Of a DNA stretch of 32,768 bases, positions 18,711 to 26,166 are shown in pieces. The notes beneath the pieces were generated by a model. It was not told where the DNA came from. It was given only the letters and a program-made list of their open reading frames with translations, and did not search any database. The number at the start of each line of letters is the position of its first letter. Within the stretch, counting starts at the first letter, position 1. The stretch comes from Planctomycetota bacterium. Its GTDB lineage: Bacteria; Planctomycetota; SZUA-567; JAKLDR01. Both the position numbers and the translations under genes were made by a program. The stretch lies in NCBI GenBank assembly GCA_022703445.1, contig JAKLDR010000048.1:1-32768 (forward strand), in the 5' to 3' direction.

Positions 18711-19568
18711 TCACAGCACCGGCATGGCCATGGCCGAGGCCCGGAATCCACCGGGGGTGGCCCCCACGGTGGCCTTGAAGCTCCGGGCGAAGTGCGCCGG
18801 GGTGGCGTAGCCCAGGCGGGCGGCGATCTCCTTGTTGGTCAGCCCGGTGCCGCGCAGCAGCCGGCAGGCCTCGAGCATCCGCTGCCGGACGATGTACTGG
18901 TAGGGCGCCGCCCCGGTCTGCTCGCGGAAGACGCGGCTCAGGTGCTCGCGCGAGACGCCGAGCTCCGCGGCCAGCCGGGTGGCGTCCAGGCCCCGGGAGA
19001 GGCGCTCGCGCACCAGCCCCTGGGCCCGGCGGACCAGGACGCTCACCGGGTGCTCCCGGCGCGGCTCCTGGCAGGAGCGGGCCAGCTCGAGCAGCAGCAC
19101 CAGCGCCACCTGGGCGCCCTCGGCCGCGGTGACCTCGTGGTTGGCCCTGCCCAGCCCCCCGAAGGCCATGAGCTGGGCGACCGCCGGCGACTCCCTGGGC
19201 AGGCGGTAGACGTGCCCGTAGCGCCCGACCAGTTCGTCGACCGCCGCGTCGGCCGTCGGGCCGTCGAAGGCCGCCCAGACGAAGGTCCAGGGGTCGCGCG
19301 CCTCCGGCGGATAGTAGTAGGCCGTGGCCGGGTCGCTGACCCGGGTGAGGAAGCCGCGGCCGGCCGGCACGCGGTGTTCCCCGCCGGCGTCGCGGAAGGC
19401 GCCCTCCCCCTCCAGGGTGTACTTGAAGAGGATGTAGTTGTCCCGCGGCCGGCGGCGGCCCTCCAGGTGATAGGCTCCGTCCAGCTGGGTTTCGCTGGCC
19501 GCCACCCGCAGCCGCGGCAGGCTGCGCATGGGTTCCAGGGTCTCGAAGTTGACGGTCCAGTGGTACAT
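18711..19568 (-). CDS. AraC-family transcriptional regulator
   Basis: A 285-residue regulator with an N-terminal cupin-like sensor domain (about 30-115: DNYILFKYTLEGEGAF, then VPAGRGFLTRVSDP) and a C-terminal pair of helix-turn-helix motifs (LDATRLAAELGVSREHLSRV and LTNKEIAARLGYATPAHFAR), ending in the typical FK..G.TP.GFR signature. The ATG is preceded by GAGGAGGAA at good spacing. It is divergent from a MelA-like galactosidase across a 316-bp gap, an arrangement like melR-melA of enterobacteria, so control of that gene by an alpha-galactoside is a reasonable inference. The sensor domain likely binds a sugar; which one cannot be read from sequence. Confidence 0.88.
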   Translation of the reverse strand: MYHWTVNFETLEPMRSLPRLRVAASETQLDGAYHLEGRRRPRDNYILFKYTLEGEGAFRDAGGEHRVPAGRGFLTRVSDPATAYYYPPEARDPWTFVWAAFDGPTADAAVDELVGRYGHVYRLPRESPAVAQLMAFGGLGRANHEVTAAEGAQVALVLLLELARSCQEPRREHPVSVLVRRAQGLVRERLSRGLDATRLAAELGVSREHLSRVFREQTGAAPYQYIVRQRMLEACRLLRGTGLTNKEIAARLGYATPAHFARSFKATVGATPGGFRASAMAMPVL

Positions 19569-19587
19569 GAGACGTTCCTCCTCTCAG

Positions 19588-19616
19588 TTTCCCTCTCCCC
19601 TTGCGGGAGAGGGAAA
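19588..19616. repeat. Perfect palindrome with CCCTCTCCC / GGGAGAGGG arms
   Basis: The 12-bp arms (TTTCCCTCTCCC and its complement) are perfect, with a 5-nt loop (CTTGC). The element continues as AGGGTGAGGGG. From general knowledge this matches a REP-like palindrome found between genes in many bacterial phyla. Here it lies directly upstream of the AraC-type gene's ribosome binding site and would be in its mRNA leader. Confidence 0.7.
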
Positions 19617-19637
19617 GGGTGAGGGGCGTCCCGCCCC

Positions 19638-19724
19638 ACGTCGCCGCCGCTATCGGTATCGCTATCGGTATCGGAGCGCAGCGAGGCGGTAGCTTCGCTC
19701 CGATAGCGATACCGATAGCGACGT
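19638..19724. repeat. Inverted-repeat element D (6-bp unit TATCGG/TATCGC)
   Basis: The left arm has four TATCGS hexamers and the right arm three in complement. The arms are bounded by ACGTCGC outside and GGAGCG inside; the left arm has one extra TATCGG. The loop is about 20 nt. It has the architecture of the other intergenic elements, but its position between a regulator and its likely target means operator function should also be considered. Confidence 0.7.
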
Positions 19725-19884
19725 CGAGCCGGGAGTTGCCCTGCCATATCATATCACAGATAGACATCCCATATCAAGCAAATGCCACTTCCCATTGGAG
19801 AGAACCGGGGTAACCTTGGGGAAAGAGCCGCCTGGCGCGCACACAGATGTGCAATCCAGGCGGCGGGAGAAGAAAGGATCGAAG

Positions 19885-21312
19885 ATGGCCACGGTCAAGC
19901 CCAACGTCACCTTCCTGGGGGCCGGCAGCGGGTTCACCGCCGGAGTGCTCCGCGACGTCATGCTCATCCCGGACCTCGCCGGCGGCGAGCTGCGCCTGGT
20001 GGACATCGACCGCAAGCGCCTGGAGATCACCACCCGGCTGATCAAGAAGCTGGCCGAACACATGAAGGCCAAGCACGGCGTCGACTGGAAGGTCACCGGC
20101 ACGCCCGACCGCCGGAAGGTGCTGCCCGGCACCGATTACGTGATCAACTGCATCGAGGTCTCGGGCACGGCCTGCGTCCGGCACGACAACGACATTCCCC
20201 TGAAGTACGGCATCGACCAGTGCATCGGCGACACCATCGGGCCGGGCGGCATCTTCAAGGCCCTGCGCACCGTTCCGGCGTGGCTAGACATCCTCGCGGA
20301 CATCGAGCGCCTCTGCCCCGAAGCCCTGGTGCTCAACTACACCAACCCCATGAGCATCATGACGCTGGCCGCGGTGCGTTCGACCCGCGCCCAGGTGGTG
20401 GGCCTGTGCCACTCGGTCCAGGGCACCAGCAAGAAGATGGCCCGGGTGGCCAACGTGCCCTTCGAGGAGATGCGCTGGCGCTGCGGCGGGATCAACCACC
20501 TGGCCTGGCTGACCGAGCTCAGCCACAACGGGCGCGACCTCTACCCGAAGATCTTCAAGCGCGCCCGGGAGGACCGCGAGGTCTACGAGTCTGACCCGGT
20601 GCGCTTCGACATGATGTTCCACTTCGGCGCCTTCATCACCGAGTCGAGCGGGCACCTGAGCGAGTACCTGCCCTACTACCGCAAGCGCGCCGACCTCCTC
20701 AAGAAGTACGCCCGCGACGGCTACCGCGGAGGGTCGAGCTTCTACGCCGACAACTGGCCGCAGTGGCGGAAGGACTGCGACCGCCGGCGCGACGAGCTGG
20801 CCAAGGACCTCACCAAGATGGACCTGAACCGCGGCCACGAGTACGCCAGCGACATCATCGAGGCCCATGCGCTCAACCGGCCGAAGGTGATCTACGGCTC
20901 GGTGCTGAACGCCGGCCTGATCCCCAACCTCCCGGCCGACGGCGTGGTCGAGGTGGCGACGCTCGTCAACAAGGCCGGCTTCAACCCCTGCCGGTTCGGC
21001 GAGCTGCCCCCGCAGATGGCCGCGGTCTGCGCGAGCCACATGCGGGTCTACGACCTGGTCGTCCGGGGCCTCAAGAACCGCGACCGCGAGAGCATCTACC
21101 ACGCCATGCAGCTCGACCCGCTCAGCGCCGCGGTCTGCGCTCCGGCCGAGCTCCGGGCGATGACCGACGAGATGGCCCTGGCCGAGAAGGATTTCATTCC
21201 GGCGTGGATGACCAAGGGCCTGGGCAAGGTCAGCCGGCGCGGGAGCGGCAAGGTCACCGTGGGCATCGGGCTCAAGAAGACCAAGGACAAGGGGCCGTTC
21301 GCGGCGGGGTAG
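19885..21312 (+). CDS. melA: GH4 alpha-galactosidase, MelA-like
   Basis: A 475-residue glycoside hydrolase family 4 enzyme, which cleaves alpha-galactosides by an NAD+- and Mn2+-dependent oxidation-elimination route. The Rossmann motif is FLGAGSGFTAGVLRD (G12-A-G-S15). LNYTNPMS (N154) and GLCHSVQG (C175/H176) are the substrate and metal-binding segments, and CGGINHLAW (H205) adds the second metal-side His. CHSVQG and the later NRGHEYAS, VIYGSVLNAGLIPNLP and VEVA blocks are close to enterobacterial MelA. The ATG at 19885 follows AAAGGA by 6 nt; an upstream in-frame ATG (19795) adds only basic, low-complexity residues. Cytoplasmic, so the sugar must be imported by a transporter not seen here. 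Likely controlled by the divergent AraC-type gene. Confidence 0.9.
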   Translation: MATVKPNVTFLGAGSGFTAGVLRDVMLIPDLAGGELRLVDIDRKRLEITTRLIKKLAEHMKAKHGVDWKVTGTPDRRKVLPGTDYVINCIEVSGTACVRHDNDIPLKYGIDQCIGDTIGPGGIFKALRTVPAWLDILADIERLCPEALVLNYTNPMSIMTLAAVRSTRAQVVGLCHSVQGTSKKMARVANVPFEEMRWRCGGINHLAWLTELSHNGRDLYPKIFKRAREDREVYESDPVRFDMMFHFGAFITESSGHLSEYLPYYRKRADLLKKYARDGYRGGSSFYADNWPQWRKDCDRRRDELAKDLTKMDLNRGHEYASDIIEAHALNRPKVIYGSVLNAGLIPNLPADGVVEVATLVNKAGFNPCRFGELPPQMAAVCASHMRVYDLVVRGLKNRDRESIYHAMQLDPLSAAVCAPAELRAMTDEMALAEKDFIPAWMTKGLGKVSRRGSGKVTVGIGLKKTKDKGPFAAG

Positions 21313-21320
21313 AACTCTCA

Positions 21321-21370
21321 GCCGCAAAGAGCCGCAAAGAGCCGCAAAGAAGCGCAAGAGGCGCAAGGGG
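21321..21370. repeat. Direct repeat element F (10-bp unit GCCGCAAAGA)
   Basis: Three perfect tandem copies of GCCGCAAAGA (21321-21350) followed by two degenerate ones (AGCGCAAGAG, GCGCAAGGGG), starting just after the galactosidase stop. No inverted arm is present. Confidence 0.8.
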
Positions 21371-21390
21371 CCCTGCAGATCAGCCAACGG

Positions 21391-21421
21391 GAACCCGGGC
21401 CGGATGCCCCGGTCCGGGTTC
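21391..21421. terminator. Hairpin between convergent genes, terminator-like
   Basis: A 13-bp stem (GAACCCGGGCCGG against CCGGTCCGGGTTC, one G-U pair) with a 5-nt loop. No long T-run follows on either strand, so intrinsic termination is uncertain. It lies between the galactosidase and the convergent membrane-protein gene, where a bidirectional terminator would be expected. Confidence 0.5.
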
Positions 21422-21493
21422 TCCTGTTGCTGCGAAACGAGGATCGTTGGGCCCGTCCCTATCAGGAATCGGGCGGCGTTGGCGCCCGCAGTG

Positions 21494-22027
21494 CTAGCCT
21501 TGCAGCTTGCTGATGGCGGAGATAATCCCAACGGCCGTGATGACCCCGCCCAACGCAGCAAGCACCGCCGCCTTCTTCCTGGCCCGCTGTTCCTTGCAGA
21601 CTGCCAGGGCACACACTCCCACGGTCAGCCCCAGGCCGTTTAGGAGCACCGCAAGGACGATGATGCCCACCCAGGAAGCGTCTATCATCTGCCATTCGAA
21701 CCAGGTGATGCGGCGGTGTTTCGGCGGCTTGTCGTCTGCGTCCAACTTGATGGCGGCCCGATGCCGGATGTAGCTGACTATGAGCTTGACGATGCCCGGG
21801 CCGGCCCACAGGGAAAGGATGATCAGAAAGGCCAGTGTAAGCCAGTTGAAAGGAGGCCACCGGGAGATGTCTGGGCTTTCGTTGACGAGGTAGCGGAAGT
21901 AGTAGACGGACAACGCGATGGTGAGCAGGCCAACGGCCCCCAGTGCTTGCCAGCGCAGCAGCGTGTGCCGGTCGCCAGGCATGCCTGGTTTGCCCTCGCC
22001 GCCGAGATCTGGCGTAGTCGCTGCCAT
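21494..22027 (-). CDS. Four-helix membrane protein of unknown function
   Basis: A 177-residue protein with four hydrophobic segments at about 26-46, 60-83, 117-143 and 152-173. The inter-helix loop is basic (HRRITWFEWQ) and the N-terminus Gly/Pro-rich. GGAGGG lies upstream of the ATG. It is the last gene of a minus-strand cluster, 23 bp after the VOC gene. Its composition is less G+C-rich than the other cluster members, which suggests a different origin. No family is recognised. Confidence 0.7.
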   Translation of the reverse strand: MAATTPDLGGEGKPGMPGDRHTLLRWQALGAVGLLTIALSVYYFRYLVNESPDISRWPPFNWLTLAFLIILSLWAGPGIVKLIVSYIRHRAAIKLDADDKPPKHRRITWFEWQMIDASWVGIIVLAVLLNGLGLTVGVCALAVCKEQRARKKAAVLAALGGVITAVGIISAISKLQG

Positions 22028-22050
22028 ATGTTCCCTCCCCCTCCCCTACG

Positions 22051-22464
22051 TCACTTCTTCTTCGGCGCGTGCCAGTTGTGCGGTATCGGCTCGAGCATGG
22101 TGACGCGGTTGCCCTCGGTGTCGGTGAAGGCGGCATATTGGCCCACGCCGGGGATGCTCACCGGCTTGCCGAGCAGCTTGCCGCCGGCGGCCTTGACCTT
22201 CTTGACCGCCTTCGCGATGTCCTTCACCGCGATGGTCAGCGACGGGCTCGGCGCCGGGCCCTTCGGGCTGCGCGGGTAGAACCCGCCGTTGATCGCGCCG
22301 GGGCGCTTGGGTCCCTTGGCGCCGGTCTCGACGGTGGTGGCGATGACGTAGTTGCCCATGGGCGCGCCCAGGTCGCGCAGGCGCCAGCCGAAGGCCGACC
22401 CGTAGAATTTGGCCAGACGCTTGCCGTTCCGGTAGGACATCTCGAAGTGGACGACGGGGTCCAT
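22051..22464 (-). CDS. VOC (glyoxalase/bleomycin resistance) family protein
   Basis: A 137-residue vicinal-oxygen-chelate protein. It begins with a beta-alpha-beta unit (VHFEMSYRNGKRLAKFYGSAFGW), the usual signature in which the partner strand delivers metal ligands. A second half mirrors it (LTIAVKDIAKAVKKVKAAGG), with a closing DTEGNRVTMLEP strand. Length fits single-domain VOC proteins similar to PhnB/YdhR-type glyoxalase-like proteins of unknown substrate. AGGAGGGA precedes the ATG. It follows the methyltransferase by 4 bp, so the genes are almost certainly co-transcribed. Enzymatic activity is possible but not shown. Confidence 0.85.
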   Translation of the reverse strand: MDPVVHFEMSYRNGKRLAKFYGSAFGWRLRDLGAPMGNYVIATTVETGAKGPKRPGAINGGFYPRSPKGPAPSPSLTIAVKDIAKAVKKVKAAGGKLLGKPVSIPGVGQYAAFTDTEGNRVTMLEPIPHNWHAPKKK

Positions 22465-22468
22465 GTGG

Positions 22469-23338
22469 CTATCCCTCCTTGTGTTCGGTGCCCGGGGTGA
22501 GTCCCGGGCCGGCCCGCGATCTTTCGGCCGGCGAGTGGTCGTAAAGCCCGGCCAGCCGCGCCAGGTGGCCGGCCTCGCGCATGAAGGCGCGGTTGGCCAG
22601 CACTCGGTTCTCCCGGACGAAGGGCGAGTCCCGCCCGACCAGGGTGGTCAGGCAGTCGACCAGCACGCGCCTGGTGCTCCAGGTGACCAGCTCCTGGGCG
22701 ATGCAGACCAGCCCGGCCTCGGCGGCGAATCGCGCCATCTTCCCCGCGGACATGCCCGGCGCGCGCCACTGCCAGGTCACGTTGTCGACGAGCCCCAGCC
22801 TGGTGAGCAGGCCGGTGAGTTTGGGGATGCGCTGCAGCGCGCTGAAGGCTCGGTAGTAGCGCGGGTAGGCGCCTAGGTTGGAGTGGTGGATGAAGGCCGC
22901 GCCGGCGCCCCGGAGCTTCCGGCCCAGGGCGAGCACGTAGCCGCGCAGGACCTCCTCGTCGGCGTGGACCAGCGAGTCGAAGCTGAAGGCGAAGTCGACG
23001 CTCCCGTCGGGGACCATCTCCAGCGACCGGCCGTCGTTGACCAGGAACTCCACTCCGGGCCGGCCGGCGAAGCGCTCCCGGCAGGCCCGCACGCACTTTT
23101 CGGAGAGGTCCACGGCCAGGAGCCGGTCGCAGCGCTCCGCCAGGAAGCCGGTCCAGCGCCCGAAGCCCGGGCCTATTTCCAGGATAGCGGGCGCGGGCAG
23201 GAAGGCCTGGATCCTCGGCAGGATCGTCCCGTGCCAGTGCATGACCGGCCCGCCCCAGGCCTCCGACCACTCGGCGCCGGAGCGGCCCCAGTCATGCTGC
23301 CGGTCCCAGGCGGAGCGGTTCTCCTCGACGGTGGGCAT
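22469..23338 (-). CDS. SAM-dependent class I methyltransferase
   Basis: A 289-residue methyltransferase. Motif I is LEIGPGFGRW (53-62), the acidic ribose-binding residue is in LLAVDLSE (D77), and motif II/post-II reads FLVNDGRSLEMVPDGSVDFAF. The first 40 residues (RSAWDRQHDWGRSGAEWSEA) and the C-terminal helices resemble methyltransferases acting on small molecules or sugars in surface-polymer gene clusters. The last 20 residues are Gly/Pro-rich. It lies 21 bp after the toroid gene and 4 bp before the VOC gene. The methyl acceptor is unknown. Confidence 0.85.
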   Translation of the reverse strand: MPTVEENRSAWDRQHDWGRSGAEWSEAWGGPVMHWHGTILPRIQAFLPAPAILEIGPGFGRWTGFLAERCDRLLAVDLSEKCVRACRERFAGRPGVEFLVNDGRSLEMVPDGSVDFAFSFDSLVHADEEVLRGYVLALGRKLRGAGAAFIHHSNLGAYPRYYRAFSALQRIPKLTGLLTRLGLVDNVTWQWRAPGMSAGKMARFAAEAGLVCIAQELVTWSTRRVLVDCLTTLVGRDSPFVRENRVLANRAFMREAGHLARLAGLYDHSPAERSRAGPGLTPGTEHKEG

Positions 23339-23359
23339 GGGGCGACGCGGCGCGCGGCG

Positions 23360-24541
23360 CTACCACCCGAACGCCGAGACCACCGGCGCCTCGTGGCCGG
23401 CCAGGCGCAGGTAGAGGTGCATGCCGTAGTTGGTGTCCCGCTGGTGGACCCGGTCGGGGCTGACCCCGAAGCTGGACTGCCCGTAGATGCCGCCGTAGGC
23501 CCGCCGGTCGCGGAGCCCCGTCTCCTGCAGGGTCAGGCCGAAGCGCGCGGCGCGGAGCAGCCCGTCGACGAGCCGCTCGGTCTTGTCCGGGAGCCGCCTG
23601 GCCTTGACCAGCTCCAGGAAGTCGAGGGCGTCGAGCGCGAAGACGAAGGTGCTGCCGTAGTTGGGCAGCGACCCGTCGGCGTCCTGCATGCCCAGGAGCA
23701 GGTCCAGCCGCCGGCGGAGCAGCTTGAGATACCGCTCGTCCTCGAAGGCGAGGTATGCGGCGACCAGGGCCACGTTCGAGAAGTCGCCGTTGCCCGTGGT
23801 TATCCGGCACTCGCCGTGCCAGAGGTGCGGGTGGTAGCCGGCGTCGGTCGGGTCGCCGATGGTCAGCAGCTGCTCCATGGCCGGGCGGAAGCCCTCCTCG
23901 AGCCAGTGCCGGTCCTTGGCCGCCTGCGCCGTGTAGTAGTAGGCCAGCGACCCGCCGGTCTGCCAGTCGCCGGGGATCTTGCAGCTGCCCTCGCCGGTCT
24001 CGAAGTCGAAGTAGTCGTGCGGCCAGCCGGCGGCGTTGGAGCCGTGGCGCCGGTACCACTCGCAGAAGAGGTTAGCGCGCTCGAGGAACTCGGCCTTGCC
24101 GGTCTCCCGGTAGAGCTGGGCCAGCGCGAAGCAACCCGTGGCGCCGTCGCGCGGGTAGCTCCAGGCCTGCTGCGGCGTCTGTTCGCGGAAGCCGCCGTAG
24201 CCCTTGGGACGGCGGCTGTCCAGGAACTGGAGGCTGAGCAGGTAGCCGGTGCCGAGCTCGGCCGCGGCCCTGAAGTCGGCGCCGTCCGGGTTCGGGACCT
24301 TGGCCAGGGCGTAGAGCCCGCAGACCGCCAGGGCCTGCCCCCAGACGCCCATGCCCCGGCAGTCTCCGGTGGCCGGGAAGTACTCGTAGATGAAGCGCCC
24401 CTCGTCGGCGCTGTGCCTGACGCCGCCCCAGGTCTGCCCCGGGGCGTTCTGGTTGTTGACCAGCCAGCGGCCGCCCAGGCGCGCGGCCTCGAGGTACCGG
24501 GCCTTCTCCTTCTCGGACAGCAGGGGGGTGATCACGGACAT
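23360..24541 (-). CDS. Alpha/alpha-toroid (six-hairpin glycosidase-like) protein
   Basis: A 393-residue protein without signal peptide, preceded by AAGGAG. Repeated helical hairpins with aromatic Gly motifs (GGRWLVNNQNAPGQTWGGV, MGVWGQALAVCGLYAL, GATGCFALAQLYRETGK, GDFSNVALVAAYLAF, TNYGMHLYLRLAG) indicate an (alpha/alpha)6 barrel. This fold is shared by GH88/GH105-like hydrolases, polysaccharide lyases, epimerases and prenyltransferase-like proteins. The many Trp, Tyr and Asp residues fit a carbohydrate site. I cannot assign catalytic residues or a family number. First gene of the four-gene cluster driven from 24593-24621. Confidence 0.7.
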   Translation of the reverse strand: MSVITPLLSEKEKARYLEAARLGGRWLVNNQNAPGQTWGGVRHSADEGRFIYEYFPATGDCRGMGVWGQALAVCGLYALAKVPNPDGADFRAAAELGTGYLLSLQFLDSRRPKGYGGFREQTPQQAWSYPRDGATGCFALAQLYRETGKAEFLERANLFCEWYRRHGSNAAGWPHDYFDFETGEGSCKIPGDWQTGGSLAYYYTAQAAKDRHWLEEGFRPAMEQLLTIGDPTDAGYHPHLWHGECRITTGNGDFSNVALVAAYLAFEDERYLKLLRRRLDLLLGMQDADGSLPNYGSTFVFALDALDFLELVKARRLPDKTERLVDGLLRAARFGLTLQETGLRDRRAYGGIYGQSSFGVSPDRVHQRDTNYGMHLYLRLAGHEAPVVSAFGW

Positions 24542-24592
24542 GCGGGGCGCTCCTTGCGTTCGGATCCTTCCCGGAGACGTACGGGATGACGA

Positions 24593-24621
24593 ATCCTAAG
24601 CCGCGCGGCGGGGAACTTCAA
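24593..24621 (-). promoter_or_regulatory. Sigma-70-like promoter of the toroid-methyltransferase cluster
   Basis: Minus strand: TTGAAG (24621-24616), exactly 17-bp spacer, TAGGAT (24598-24593). The leader of about 45 nt carries the AAGGAG ribosome binding site. Confidence 0.55.
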
Positions 24622-24638
24622 GCGCGCCCGGCGGCGCG

Positions 24639-25784
24639 CTACTTGTCGGCTTTCGGCTTGAGCGCCTGCCTGGCGTCCTTCCGGGCCTGCTCCTCCTCGG
24701 GCGAGCCGGGGACGGCGGAGCGCAACAGTCCGACCAGGGTGGTCAGCGCGGAGACCCTGGCCCGGGCGTATTCGGCGAGCACGCCGACGGACGTCCGCGC
24801 CTCGGGGGGCAACTTGGAGAGCCCCTCGGGCTGGTCGAGGCGCCGCAGGGCGGACCGGTAGCCGGGCAGGATGTCCCGGTCCATGATCGCGGCATATCCG
24901 GAGCCGGAGAGCTCGCTGCGGGCGAAGCGCGCGGTGCAGTCCGCGAAGTCCCGGTCGGCCTTCTGGATCTCCCCGATGGCGATGCGGACCTCGCCGCGGA
25001 CGTCCGGCACCGCCTTGGGCAGCGCCGTCGCCGCCAGGGCCAGGAGGCCCGCCCCGGTCACCGCGGCCAGCGCGGCGCGGCCCCATTCGCGGAACGCCGG
25101 CGACGGCGCCAGGGGCCTGGCCAGGACCAGTCCGGCCAGGAATCCGGTGCCCAGGCCGCCCAGGTGCGCGGCGTTGTCGATGCCCGGGCGGATCAGGCCG
25201 TAGCCGATGTTGATGGCGCCCAGGACCAGCACGTTCTTCCACATCGACGCCCGCACGCTGGGCGGGATCTCCCGGCGGTGCCGGATCAGGTTGGCCATGA
25301 AGGCGCCGAAGACTCCGAAGAGCGCGCCGCTGGCCCCGGCGCTGATGATCTGGGGGTTCCAGGCCACGCTGGCCAGGCTGCCGCCCAGCGCGGCCAGCAG
25401 GTAGAGCGCGAGGTAGCGGGCGTTGCCCAGCAGGCGCTCCACGAACGGCCCGATGCTCCACAGCGCCCACATGTTGACCAGCAGGTGGACGACGCCGATG
25501 TGCAGGAAGGCCGAGCTGAGCAGCCGCCACCACTGGCCGGCGAGCGTCATGGGGCCGTAGTTGGCGCCCCAGGCGATGAGCTCCTCGCCGGTCGGGTCCA
25601 TGGCGCCGGCGCCGCGCACGACCATCAGCAGCCAGACGGCCGCGTTGGCGGCGATCAGCGACCAGGAGAAGTAGGTGCGGGGCGTCGACTGCAGCATCGC
25701 CTGATGGAAGGCGGCCAGCTGCCGGCGCTCGGCCTCCGGGGGCGCGTCCGGCTCCCGGCCGTCGGGGGGGATGGCCTCGCTCAC
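24639..25784 (-). CDS. Rhomboid-family intramembrane serine protease
   Basis: A 381-residue rhomboid. The catalytic Ser is in GASGALFG (S152), the catalytic His in NAAHLGG (H207), and the oxyanion-side Asn in HLLVNMW (N104). Six or so hydrophobic segments lie between residues 40 and 270 (WSLIAANAAVWLLMVV, YLALYLLAALGGSLASV). The soluble C-terminal part (about 270-381) is Glu/Arg-rich and helical and is not part of the catalytic core. It begins 13 bp after the zinc-finger membrane gene and is the last gene of the kinase operon. Many rhomboids carry a B-box-like zinc finger fused at the N-terminus; here that domain is encoded next door as a separate gene. Substrates are probably single-pass membrane proteins, possibly operon members. 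Confidence 0.93.
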   Translation of the reverse strand: MSEAIPPDGREPDAPPEAERRQLAAFHQAMLQSTPRTYFSWSLIAANAAVWLLMVVRGAGAMDPTGEELIAWGANYGPMTLAGQWWRLLSSAFLHIGVVHLLVNMWALWSIGPFVERLLGNARYLALYLLAALGGSLASVAWNPQIISAGASGALFGVFGAFMANLIRHRREIPPSVRASMWKNVLVLGAINIGYGLIRPGIDNAAHLGGLGTGFLAGLVLARPLAPSPAFREWGRAALAAVTGAGLLALAATALPKAVPDVRGEVRIAIGEIQKADRDFADCTARFARSELSGSGYAAIMDRDILPGYRSALRRLDQPEGLSKLPPEARTSVGVLAEYARARVSALTTLVGLLRSAVPGSPEEEQARKDARQALKPKADK

Positions 25785-25797
25785 GGCCTGGCAGGCC

Positions 25798-26166
25798 TCA
25801 CAGCCGTCCGGAGAGCGTGGCCCAGGCCAGGACCGCGGCGGCGGCGGCCAGCAGGATCAGGCCGACCAGCAGCCGCAGGCCGCGGCGCCCTCCGGCCGGC
25901 GGCGACCGGCCCTCGGCCGGGGCGGCCCCGTCGGCCGGCGCGCCCAGGACCACCGGCTGGGCGTCGACCAGCCGGGAGGCCGCCAGGCAGTCGCTGCAGA
26001 AGGAGTGCCCGCCGCCCTTCAGCGGGGCGCACTCGGCGCAGACCGGACGGCCGCACTCATCGCAGGCGGCGGCCGCCGGCCGGTCGGGATGGCGGGCGCA
26101 GCGCGCACCGGGCGGCAGTTCGCGGTGCTCGGGTTCGTGGAACCCGGAATTGTCCTCGATGATCAC
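25798..26166 (-). CDS. B-box-like zinc-finger single-pass membrane protein
   Basis: A 122-residue protein starting at a GTG that overlaps the TGA of the zincin gene (GTGA, 4 bp). Residues 23-60 carry nine candidate zinc ligands: C23 and H26, C35 and C38, C43 and C46, H54, C57 and C60, in the order typical of bacterial B-box-type fingers (C..HP....C..C...C). A single hydrophobic segment (about 97-117, LRLLVGLILLAAAAAVLAWA) ends the protein, giving a tail-anchored topology. It is followed at 13 bp by the rhomboid gene. It could recruit the rhomboid to a partner or be its substrate; both are inference. Confidence 0.82.
   Translation of the reverse strand: MIIEDNSGFHEPEHRELPPGARCARHPDRPAAAACDECGRPVCAECAPLKGGGHSFCSDCLAASRLVDAQPVVLGAPADGAAPAEGRSPPAGGRRGLRLLVGLILLAAAAAVLAWATLSGRL

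Larger units (their letters stand above)
19569..19884. other. Divergent regulatory region between AraC-type regulator and GH4 gene
   Basis: 316 bp without a credible gene. From left to right it holds the regulator's Shine-Dalgarno, a perfect 12-bp-stem palindrome (19588-19616), a hexamer-unit inverted repeat (19638-19724) and an A+T-richer stretch (19745-19785) with three ATATC motifs. The leader and AAAGGA ribosome binding site (19873-19878) of the galactosidase follow. TTGCCC at 19736-19741 could be a -35 but no well-spaced -10 follows, as expected for an activator-dependent promoter. Confidence 0.55.

Noticed and set aside
19795..19884. In-frame upstream ATG extending the GH4 protein by 30 residues
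   Set aside because: The extension is basic and unlike the family; the ATG at 19885 has AAAGGA at correct spacing and starts directly at the Rossmann fold.
21321..21370. Short direct repeats considered as a CRISPR array
   Set aside because: Units are 10 bp and directly adjacent with no spacers; no cas genes are in the window.
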